A stretch of 64,000 bases of DNA from contig CM037471.1 in NCBI GenBank assembly GCA_021014325.1, positions 16,760,818 through 16,824,817 on the forward strand, given 5' to 3'. The position numbers were made by a program, and so were the translations under genes. Below are positions 35,801 to 47,800 of this stretch, one piece after another. Origin of the DNA: Plazaster borealis. Lineage: Eukaryota > Echinodermata > Asteroidea > Forcipulatida > Labidiasteridae. Within the stretch, counting starts at the first letter, position 1; every line of letters starts with the position of its first letter. The notes beneath the pieces were generated by a model. That model did no database searches and was not told where the DNA came from. It saw only the letters and a list, made by a program, of their open reading frames with translations.

Positions 35801-38800
35801 TGTGGCAGACTAGTAGTTCCTGGAAATATGTTCACCTTGGACAGAACAGGAAGTAAGTACATCACTTTTTATCAACCAGAGGTCAGGAAAGTTTAGATTC
35901 TAGAGTGTTTAATGTATTGATACATCATTGGTTAACTCTTTAAAGCAATGATTTACAATGGTGATGACTTGAGACTTACAGCTAAAAGCCACTGCAGTGT
36001 ACGATATGACAAAATTTGTGTCAATTGGCGATAATGAGGACAATATTCACAACATATCCTTCGGTTTTGAAAATATTGAAATGTTTTAACGAGACAATAA
36101 TCAAAACATGCTAAAAAGGTACTCGCTGTCTTTGAGTGCCCTTTGTATCAGGAGGTCGGTAGATCACAGCAGATGTACATATTGGGAATAACTTGATATA
36201 TCTCTGCATGTATAGATTCGAATGATCTGTTCTTGTCAGTATTTTGAGTTTTGACCAATATTTTGGATTTATGTAGAATACCGACATGCTGTCAGTCTTA
36301 TAGTGGTAATGTCCAATTAATGATTCCAGGCATGAAACCAATAATAGATTTATACTGAAATGGTTTCAAAATTAAGTCATTAAACATCATCATGCATTAG
36401 TATTATTTATTTATTGGTGCATGTTAATTACTGCTACTATTTGGGGGTTTCCCTCAAAACTTTACAATGGGATCAAGTCAAGTTGTCAAGTTGCCAGTTA
36501 TTTCTGTTCAATTCTAAACTGTGAATGGAATCCAGGTCATTAACAACACTACTACAATGGGTAGCTGGAAAGTCCACGTAGGTCTATGATGCAAATTGTA
36601 TTAATAATGTGTTTTATCCACAACTTCTTCCTGGGGGAATGAATGAAATGATAAAATGTCAGCATATCGTGAGTCGTTCTTCCATTTTGAAACAATGTGC
36701 AAGAGCGAAGTACAATGGCGATGGGGTTTCAATAGAAGGAGTGCCACCATGCAATTGGAACTTGCTTTAATCCTTAAATGGTGTATTTGTGTAAAATGAG
36801 TGAAAATACAGAAATTGACTTTTTGGACACAAAAGACACCTGGCCAACTTTTGCCACTATTGTTTTTTACAGAAAACTGTAAAACCATTGTCAAATTTGT
36901 ATTTAAAAAAACTATACATGAATTAAATTTAAAAAGAATTATGATAATGAAGAAGATAGCATTCTATAGTAGCCCCAATTTTTTTTTTTTTAAATGTTAG
37001 CAAATAGATTTGAAGTCGGATGAATTTGACAGTTTTGGTTTGAGTTAAACTGCCCAAGCTTACATTACTTGTTGAAAATCAATGCATAACCCATTGCTAT
37101 AGTTTAACAATTGTGGTAGAACAAATATTAAGGGAAACTAGACATGTACGTAGTGTTTGTAAAATTACAGTGTTCGGGTTTTCAATGAAAGTATGTTGTC
37201 TTTAAGTGTACCAATTTTGAAACAATTAGCATAAACTTTGCCACAGACATCTAGTAAAACTGTATTTTAAACTGTTTTAACCTGCCGCTAGAGGGCACTC
37301 TTGAATTTTATGACGTCATCGGTCCTATTTTTTTTTAAACCAGACCCTTGCCAGACTACAACATCGTTGAAAGCAACTCCACAAAAAAGTTGCTACTTTT
37401 AAATTACAAAGCACTTCCGATTTCACCCGGAAGTAGAGGTCTTGTAATGTCTTGTATACAATTAAAAAAAATGAAGACCTATATTACCATTTTATAATCT
37501 CGCAAAAAGCAACCTCCCGGTTCTTGTTATTGATTTGATACGGATTTTCAAAGATTTAAATATTTAATGATTACAAATCTTGTAATATAACACTTGATGA
37601 CGTCAACATGATGTTACTATATACAGCGGTGTCTACTTCTTGTAAAGAGCTAACTATGTGAGAAGTTTAAGGTTGTGTGAGCTTGGGAAGTGTGTCTTTG
37701 TTGGCTAAGACCTATATTACCTTTGTATAATCCTGCATTGATTTGAAACAGATTTTTAAATGTTTAATGATATAGATGTCCGAGCCGCACCGGTTATCTG
37801 TCACAGAGCGAGCCAATAACGTCACAGAGCACGATAAAAGCATGACCATTAATTTGATATAGCGCCACCATGCATGTGAAATGTACTGCCAAAGTTTCTG
37901 TTTTAAATGTGGGACTATACACAGGCTGCGTGGACTTTGAACCTTATGATCAATGGAGCAGAACAGCCAGCCGCAGTGCTTTTCTCTGTACACAGTTTAA
38001 ATGCAATTTGATACACGTTGGCTCTAACGCCCATTTTGGACCAGAAGTTAAGGTCATATTGGTATAATTTCTGTGCAAAAGTTGGAGCAGGCTCAATGAC
38101 CTGATGTAAAAAATTATGAGTGGTTCTTGAGATATGATTTTTTTAAATTTTCAACTTCCGGTTTGAACCTGAAGTCAAGATCAAATGAGGTCACACTCGT
38201 TGTAGATTTTGTAAAGTCTATGACAGCCTTTCCAATGATTTTTAGATTGTGAAAATCCATTGTGTTGCTCATAAGTTATGATTTTTTTAAATATATGATT
38301 TAACATAATTCGACACCTGATGACGCCATCATGACGTCATCTACTGATGATTTTTTAACTATATGTAAAGTTTGAAGGTTGTGTGAGCTTTTGTTAGCGG
38401 ACAATCGCGGGGATAAGAAGAAAAAGAAGGAGTATTAAAACAAATTAAGAAATAAAAACGGAACAAAAACAAGAGGTGTTCCGGGCAGAATTCCTGAACA
38501 CTATTAAAATGAGGTTTCTGCTCACGTTGATGACAAACATTAAAAAAGCTCAAAAATGTTTAATTTGTTTATAGAGGGCATTATCAACATTTGCTCCAAT
38601 TGTACCAACCTCTCGAACATGATATACAGTGATGATGGAGGTACGATGTGGCACCTTGGAGCTGAAACACCCTCTTCTGAAGATTCTAGTGGCTTTCCTA
38701 TACATCCTAACGAAGTCCAGGTAAGCAGCTTAAAGTTTGGCCCAAATATGTCAGATTTGAGACTTGTAATGAAGGTAGGTATGCGGTGACACCATGTAAG

Positions 38801-41800
38801 TTAAACTCTGAGTAGTGGTGACTCGGAGAAGCGCCGGTTATTACTCAACGTTTCCACCAAGATACATGTACTCTGATTGTCTTCTGGAGCAATGTGAGCC
38901 TTGCTTTTTATACTGGCTTACATGTACATGCATTATATCTTTACACAGTTTTCTTTCCCCTATTACTAGTTTATTCCAATTTATCCCAGGTAGTTCAGTA
39001 AAACATTGAATTTCGGTATTTTCATTCCTTTCACACATATAGACAAACACTTATATTAGGTATAGTTGTTCAGTAAAACATTGAGCAATACTGACATTTT
39101 TCTTTTCGATGAAACTATTAAGAAGATATTTAATAATAACTACAATATTATTATTATTATTATTGGAAATATCTGTAGAAAAGACAGAGGCTGGCTACAG
39201 ACCTAGGTTGGGAAAGAGGTTGTAACGTTGATCCCAACTCTTCACCAACAAGATTAACAATACGCTTCTGCACTTTATCTAATAAAGATAAATGACAGTC
39301 AGAAGCTCCGGCCCAAATGTGACAATGAGTACTCCATCAGGGGACGTATAGTTGTCTTATACAGGTAGAGGGTAGCATCAGCAGGTAAAAACTTCCGAGC
39401 TTGATAAAGACAACCAACTCGCATGGAAGCACTCTTTGCAATGCCTGCGATATACCTCTCACAACTGGCATTGGTGGAGATGTCAAGTCCAAGAAGGCGA
39501 AAATGTGCTACCTCAGGCAAAGTCAATGGACCCATATGAATAGATGGAAATGAATCATCTCTAGAGCGAGACAGAGACAGAAGTTTAGTTTTCTTTGCAT
39601 TGAAGGTCACTAACCAATCATTCCCCCACTTTAGCACATTCTCTAAGTCATTATTTAGCGAGACACCCACCTCACAGCGAGAAGTATTGAAAGAGTCAGG
39701 GGAAACACAATAGAGGGTTGAATCATCAGCATACATGGCAAGCTGAGACAGAACTTCATCGGGCAAATTATTAATGTAAACAAGAAAGAGAGTGGGGCCA
39801 AGTACTGAGCCTTGTGGAACACCGGAATTGATAGAACGGGTAGGAGAAGATTGACCCTAAAGGGCAACCTTCAACTTGCGGTTGGAAAGGAAAGCAGAGA
39901 TTATAGCTAACATTCTGCCTGACACGCCATATGACTGAAGCTTGTGGAGCAGGCCAGTATGCCATACTTTGTCGAAGGCCTTGGAGATGTCCAATGCTAC
40001 AACACGAGCCTCACCCCTGCGATCTAAGGCCCTACTAAAATGATCAGTAATTAGGGAAAGCAGATCACCGGTTGAGCGGGAAAGGCGAAACCCGAACTGG
40101 CAGTCAGTTAGAAGGTCATTGTCCTCCAAGTATCCAAGGATCTGTTGATTAACAAAGCATTCAAAGATCTTACTTATTATGGGAAGCAGACTAATAGGAC
40201 GATAATTAGTAGCTTGAGAACACTCACCAGCTCCCTTAAAGACAGGGACAACGGATGCCACTTTCCAAGATGAAGGAAACACAGAGACTGCCAAAGCACA
40301 TAAATAATAATAATAATAATAATAAGACTTGTAATGCGCACATATCCACCCTGCTGGGTGTTCAAGGCGCAGTAAAAAAAACCAAAAATAAAACAAAACA
40401 AAACAAAGACAAAACAGACACAACAAAATTAGTCCTTGAAAACCTGTGACATAAGATAAGTTTTGAGAAGAGATTTGAATTTTGTGGTACAAAGACAAGA
40501 TCTAAGATTAAGCGGTAGAGAGTTCCAGATGCGTGGCGCAGCTGAAGAAAAAGACCTGTCACCCCATGAGTGTCGAGACTTGGGTTCAACGAGGAGAAGC
40601 ATGGAACTTGATCGAAGATTCCTTGATGGGAGTGTAAACTTGAAGTAGTTCAGAAATATAGTGGGGAGCCTTGCCATTAAGTGCTTTGTGGACAATGAGC
40701 ATCAGCTTGAAGATGATTCGTTGAGAGATAGGGAGCCAATGTAGTTGTTTCAGAATGGGGGTGATAGAACAGGATTTTCTAGACAGTGTCACAATGCGGG
40801 CAGCGGTATTTTGGAGGCGTTGAAGACGGGAAATCTGGTTGTTAGGAAGACTGTAGAGAAGAGCATTGCCGTTGTCAAGACGAGAAGTAACAAATGCATG
40901 AATGACCTTTTCAGTGGCACTTTTGTCCAAGTACTTGCGAATCTTACCAATATTCCTGATGTGATATGATGACAGACGAACGATGTTGTTGATGTGTGGT
41001 TGAAGTGTCATCGATGAATCAAAAATAACCCCTAAGTTCCGAGCTTGCAGCGAGGAGCTATCCGAGCATCACCGATGGAAATGTATGGCACTGAAACCTT
41101 TGTTAACTGTTGACGTGACCCAAATAGAAGGAACTCTGTCTTATCATCATTTAACTTCAGGAAGTTTTGTTGTGTCCAACGTCGAATCTCTTGGATGCAT
41201 TTCTCAAGTCTTGCAATAGATGCATTGGTGTTTTCTTGAGAAGATTTAAACGTGATGTATAGCTGAGTGTCGTCTGCGTACACATGGTAATTCAGATTAA
41301 ATTTCAGGATGATGTCACGAATCGGTAAAGTGTACAGCGTAAACCACTGCGGGCCCAGTACCGACCCCTGTGGCACAGAGTAGTTCAAAACAACAGGGTC
41401 TGATATTGCGGTGCCAATACATACATGCTGAGTTCTATTGTAGAGATACGATTTGCACCATGCTAGGGCTGTGTCCTCTATGCCAAGGTGATTCTGGAGC
41501 CGAGAGAGAAGGATGTTGTGATCAACAGTGTCAAAGGCAGCACTCAAGTCTAGCAGGACTAGTGCTGTTAGGTTACCATTGTCCATTGCAGAAAGAATAT
41601 CGTTGCTCACACGGACTAGTGCAGCTTCTGTCCCATGGAAAGGCTTGTATGCTGACTGGAACACGTCGGACAGGTTGAAATTATGAATGTGATCAGAAAT
41701 GCGTGATGAAACTACTCGTTCGATGACTTTTCCAAGATATTTTAAGTTTGCAACCGGTCTGTAGTTTTTGAATATCTCCTTGTCCAGGTTTGATTTCTTG

Positions 41801-44800
41801 ATGAGCGGCCTGATGTAGGAAACTTTGAGGCTATCGGGAAACAACCGGAACTGAGAGATTCGTTTACAAGATTAGTGATGTAGGGTAAAAATATATCAAT
41901 GTTTTGCTTCATCATGGATGTTGACACTGGATCCAGCTCACAGGATTTTGAAGGAGATTTCATAATAACCCTTTGAATCTCAGCAACAGTGGCAGGCTCA
42001 AACACAGATAGTCTACACTCTGGTTGAAGATGTGGCAATGTCTGCGGCACGTTGTAAGGGACTGATGAAAAAGATGAGCGGATGTCTGAAATCTTGGTGA
42101 CAAAGAATTTCTGGAATTCATTTGCCAAGTCCTGATCATTGTAAGTGGATGGAAGGACGGGGGTTTTGGGTTTGAGCAACAACTTACCAATTATCTTGAA
42201 GAGCTTCTTTTGATCTCCTGAGGATTCTTGTACTTGGGATGAATAATGGGTGATCTTTGCCTGGTTGATCAAATTCCTGACTACCTTACATTGGTTGCGA
42301 TATTCTTGTCGTTGTATTTCCAACTTGCCATTTTTCCGCCATTTCCGCTCAAGTTGACGACAGATCTTTCTTGCTGTACGAATATCATCATATTGAAAAG
42401 CTTGGCAAGAATGGGTGAAAGTTCTGGGGAACACATTTTTAAAACAATTACAGGGATTCCATCAGGGCCAGTAGCCTTGGAGGCATCCAATGATTTAATA
42501 ATCCGGGCAATCTTCTTTGGAGTGATGAGAGGATCGGATACTACAGTGGCTGTTCGAAATGGAAAGGCAGGAAGTGGATGCCCCTCATCATTGAGTGTGG
42601 AGTTAGATGCAAAGTTGTCAGCAAAAAGGTTTGCCCTATCTTGAGGAGAAGTAAGAACTTCGGGTCCATGAAAGAGAGGAGGAATGGAGGACTTGTTGCG
42701 GTTCAGTACACTATTGGCAATCCGCCAAAAGTCCCTGGAACCCAGCCGCTGCGTTGAAATAGAACTAGCAACAGAGTTGGCATATTGCTTCTTAGCATCC
42801 TCTAAAACTCTCTTACATCGATTTCGGGCTTCATGGAAAAGATGGTTACTATCCAAAGTTCCTGAAAGATGATACTTCTTAAATCGAGGTCATGACCTTT
42901 GGTCCCCTGATGGTGCAGTCGCTGACTGCACCGTTACGCGTTCGTGGAAGGTTTTTTTTAGCTCCTCACAAACTCTTCTAAAATGGTTTCAATAGACTCA
43001 GAAAGGTTCACTGAATCCCCAGAACCCCTCAAAAAAGGGGAAAAAAATTCCGCGTGTGGATTGCAGTTGAAAACCCCCCAAAAACCAATGTTACCCAAAT
43101 CCAACTTTTTGGTTACGCGCAGTCGCTGACTGCACCATTAGACGTTCGTGTATATTTTTGTTATAGCTCCTCACAAAATCTTCTAAAATGGTTTCAATAG
43201 ACTCGGAAAGGTTCACTGAATCCCCAGAAGATCAATGACCTTGTAGGGTGTATCGTATGTCAATGGGTATACAATTCCCATGGGCTTCTATGGGGCTTCG
43301 AAGTTAAAGGTGACTGTATAGGTCGATGACTCACCCCAAGCTAAATAGACTTTTACAGCGTTGTAGGTGGGGGGAGTCAAGGATTATGAAAAATTTCAAT
43401 TTTTTTGACCGCACCGTTAATGACTAAACACAATTTGTTTACGACGGTACAGTCAAATACTGCGCGATGCCACGTCGTAAGGTTAAAAAAAATGATTACG
43501 ATGGGCAATTGCTGCAGCACAGGCTGGAGTGTACCAAGGTTTAGAATGGGCCTTGATCTGGAAGGTACGTGAGGGGATGTAAATCTCCATACCAAGGTTT
43601 ATCCATTGGGATAACTCGTCTGCCGCCAAATCAGGAACAAGACTTAGAATAAAAGACCATGGCACATCAGCGAGAAAACATCGAAAACCATCCCAGTCAG
43701 CCTTTCCAAACTGAAAAACAGTACGATTAAAAGGCTGGAATGTAGTTGTGGGAGAAGAATATGATACGGAAACAGAGACAATTGAGTGATCTGAGTTACC
43801 AATTGGAGGCAAGACCTTGGCAACACAGTCTTCTGGGTTAGAACACAAGAAGAGGTCTAACAAGTACCTTCCATCGGAAGCCAGTCCGGAATGTGAGTAG
43901 GTGCTGAAACGATCCTAGTAAGATCCTGTGAGATGGAAAAAATATGTGTTGCAATACCAGGAATGTCAATATTTCGAAAATAAGTCAGCCACCTCGTGAT
44001 GAACATAGAAGTCTCAAAAAACCATGACTTGAGCAGAAAAGTTCTGAGAAATAGCAGAGTCAATGCTTTCATCAGAGATAGCATCAAGCACAGCGCAGGA
44101 CGATGATGAAGGTGAACGATACAGGAAAAACAGGTAGGTTGTGGAATTGAGAAGCGAAAAGCGAAAGCACATGTGTTCATGGTTGTCACATTCCAAAGTG
44201 CTTTCACAGGCTAAGGGGAGAGTTTCATTGACATAGACACCCAGACCATGTGATGGGGGGTGGTCAAGGCGATGAAAGATATATCCTGGTAACTTAAAAG
44301 AATCTGAAGAAATGTAACAATTAAGTCTGCTCTCAGATAGAGCTAGCAAATCAGGAGAGTTGTTGAGAACAAAAGACTGAACGGAAGTGAAGTTGGAACG
44401 AAAGCCCCTGATATTGGAAAAGGCAATACCAAGAGGCTTTGAATGCTGCGCGAGCAGGTAAGGTTTGTTTATTCTTTGTTTGTATAGTCATGTTTTAATT
44501 TAATAGAGAAAAAAGAGTCTCAGCTAGTCTTGAGTTTAAAACCTGCCCAATACAATCAGAGGAACCAAACGAACTTGTGCGAACACATTGTCGTAACAAT
44601 GTCATTCCGATGGCCTCAGGAATGCAACCGAAAGTGGCTGCACAGACCACCGATCCATGCATGTCCATGGCAGTACAACCACCTCGACATTTTACACCTG
44701 TTGATAGATCAGCCTCTCGGAGCATTACCACTGAGTTCGGGATCCTGTACTACCAGGCAGGCATGACCTGCAACTTGTTTATTTCCGGTACCCTTCGAAG

Positions 44801-47800
44801 AGGCGGAGTTCAGATGATTCAGGGAGGGTCCAGGGCAAGTATCAAGGATTGGTAGGGTCTAGACTAACTGAGAAGGTAGAGATAGAGGGAAAGAGGGAAA
44901 GATAGGAATGAGAGGGAAAGGGGAAAAATGGCAGAATTTCGCTTAGTCCAGAAACAAGGTAGAACCTCTTCACTGGACCACTGCAAAAGATGGGGTAATG
45001 ACGCCAGGCGGAAAAGAAGAGTTTTTCCTACCCCCAAACCCAAAAGTTGGCAAGTGTTGCTACGGAGCCGAACCACGCCAGTCCAAGGCCCGCCTACAGG
45101 GCACTCGTAGCCGGAGGGAATACCCCCACCCCCTCCCACGGCTCGGTGCGTCCGGGCCCGTCTACGGAGCATTCACAGCCGGAGGGGGTTACTCCTCCAC
45201 GCCTCTTTGCACTCGGGCCATTCCAACGCAAATGTAAATACCACGGTGCCTAGCGAAGGTCTTTTGGATGACCACCTCGACCGTGCAGTGCCCCCCTATG
45301 CTATTGGGCTTGGGGCACTGTCAGCACCTATTTAAAGGTAGGGTCATAGATTGGTTTTTGTCACCGTAATGGTGATTTATAGGTAAAATTATAAAGCAAG
45401 ATACAATAAAAGTCACATGTGAAAGTTTCTGCTGAATACAGTGTCTATTTGCGGAGGAAACAGCCGCAGCATTTGCAAACGGACACCAACCCTTTGAAAT
45501 CTAAGAAACAGATTCTCAGATTCATATGTTTTGGGGTGAACAATAATCCAACCATATTACTAGAAGGGAATCCTTTCTCAAGATAGTTTATACTATCAAC
45601 AAATCAAGTGCTTCTCACCAAGTAAGTTTTTATGGTCATTAATTTTTGGAGTACTTACCAAAATATGACCGTACCTTCAATTCAGAATGATATTCTTGCT
45701 GCATTGGTTTATATGAGAAGGTTTTCAAACGGGATGGGGACTTTTTCAGATTTTGATGCGAGTTCAGAATGAAATTATTGCTGACTTTCATGAGCTTTCA
45801 AAACTAAGTGCGTAGTCTTTCAAAATGGATGGGGGTGTAAAAAACAAATTCTTGCTGCAAATTCTTTCATAGGTGATACAGTGGGTCCAAAGTCCAGCTA
45901 GCCAAAAGTTTAAGAGCACTATGATTTTTCAAATTTGGATGTGGGGTCGGCCAACCATCACTTCAAAATGATACAAAATCGCAATTTTCTTTAAAGGCAT
46001 CGTTCACGTTTGGTAATTGTCAAAGACCAGTGTTCTCATTCGGTGTATCCCAACATATGCATAAAATAACAAGCCTGTGAAAATTTGGGCTCAATTGGTC
46101 ATCGAATTTGCAAGAAAATGATGAAAGAAAAAAACACCCTTGTAGTACAAATTTGTGTGCTTTCAGATGTAGGAATAAAAACTTCTTGCAAGAAGTTTTT
46201 ATTTTAGTGAGAAATTACCTCTTTCTCAAAAACTATGTTACTTACGAGGGAGTCGTTTCTCACAATGTTTTATACTATCAACAGCTCTCTGTTGCTCGTT
46301 ACCAAGTCAGTTTTTATGCTAATATGCATTTTGAGTAATAACCAAACGTTTACAGTGCCTTTAAAATGAATTAACACATGGCAAAATGATTTCACTGGAT
46401 ACTTGGGACTAATATATACTTTCAGCCAAGGAAGTTGTTTTGTCGTAACTTGGAAGTACATTATTTTGTTCATGTCTGCAAATAATGCGATTACTTTAAA
46501 AAGCAGTTGCTTAATTTTATATTCATAAATACCCCGAACAGTTTCGCTATTCTGATTGGTCGAGAGCACGTCACGTGGGGGTATTTAAACGGACGATATA
46601 ACATAGTCTGGTTCCCTGACCAAAGATTCCTTGACGTCTCTTGTTAAAAATCTTAGGTCAGGTATCACCCACGGTTAAAAATAGACCATGACGCAACTTG
46701 TTAGGGTCGGGGGTCATCTCCAGGGAAACCATGTCTGCACCTGATCGGAAGCTATATATTCAGTCAGTACGCAGCAGGGGTCCGAAAAGAGTTTTCTTTC
46801 ATTTGTTTTCTGTGGTACAAATAAAGAAATATGAGACCAAGAACATAACGGATTTTGTGCAGAAATAAGGGTCTCCGTAAAAGTCATTTTTTAATAGTTA
46901 ACGACATTGGGCAGAATAATTTTCGTTATACGCTATTCATCTAGTATTTTACTATATTCGTTTTTTTTTAAGGAAACTCGAAACAGTCAAGAACACTTAC
47001 AGAATTTGTCTTCGTCAGCGTAACCGTTCAGATTCGAAATGTCCGGTATGACTCGCTTGTAAAATGAGAGCCCGAACGTGATTGGTCAGACTGTGCATCA
47101 AACTAACTGTACTCTGATTCCTAACCAATCAGATGCTGCGTAAGAAAACGTTTGACATTGATTGTGTGCGGTTCCCTACTTACAACATGTATCTGAAAAC
47201 TGCGAGAGTATCCTCTGTAATCGCTTTTTTAGGCACAACGCCTGCATTGGCTTTAAATAACAATAGCTGGCATTACGCCTGGTATTGATATTGGCCAAGG
47301 CCAGCTAGCTTTGACTTGAGCGTAAACTCAAAAACTCCTGGATCTACGGCCGACAGGACTGACATTATGATTCCATGGATTCTGTTTACAATGCAACCGT
47401 AAACACACGGAAATGCCCGACCATCAACGATACTGTCCGAATGTTGACGACAACACGTTCGGAACATTTCGGATAACTTCGAAAAAGGAGGAATTCCTCC
47501 TTTTTGGTCACGTGATTTTGGGTGATACCGGACCCTAAATTCGACAGAGCCTAGTCGGAGATTTTTTGGTCTGGGAACCAGACTAGATATAACCAGCGGC
47601 GTAGCTAGGAATTTTTCGGTGGGGGGGCACAGGGGGGGGCATTGCTTCCAAGTGGGGGGGCCCAGGGAAAATGGGTGTGTCAGTGGTGGTGGTCTCCACG
47701 AACCTCATAGGGGTGCACCCCACTAAATATGGAGAAAACAGAGCGTCGAGCTCATGAATATTTTGTATTGAATATGAATATCCTATATTAGACAGATTTG

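Larger units (their letters stand above)
39135..44480 (-). mobile_element. LINE A, Jockey/I-like, interrupted twice
   Basis: Read from high to low coordinates, one LINE is present in three pieces: endonuclease 43488-44460, linker and RT start 42405-42885, RT and C-terminus 39230-40285. The (AAT)n tail is at 39140-39165. The pieces abut at the protein level: the RT linker stops at a PILAKLF motif near 42405 and resumes with SVFPSSWK near 40280. The gaps are filled by LINE B and by a 0.6-kb insert. Frameshifts inside each piece show decay. It lies antisense in sialidase intron 4. Confidence 0.82.

Noticed and set aside
38575..38720. Met near 38556 as start of a small gene
   Set aside because: The acceptor AG at 38573-38574 and phase match with exon 3 show that this is an internal exon; the Met lies in the intron.
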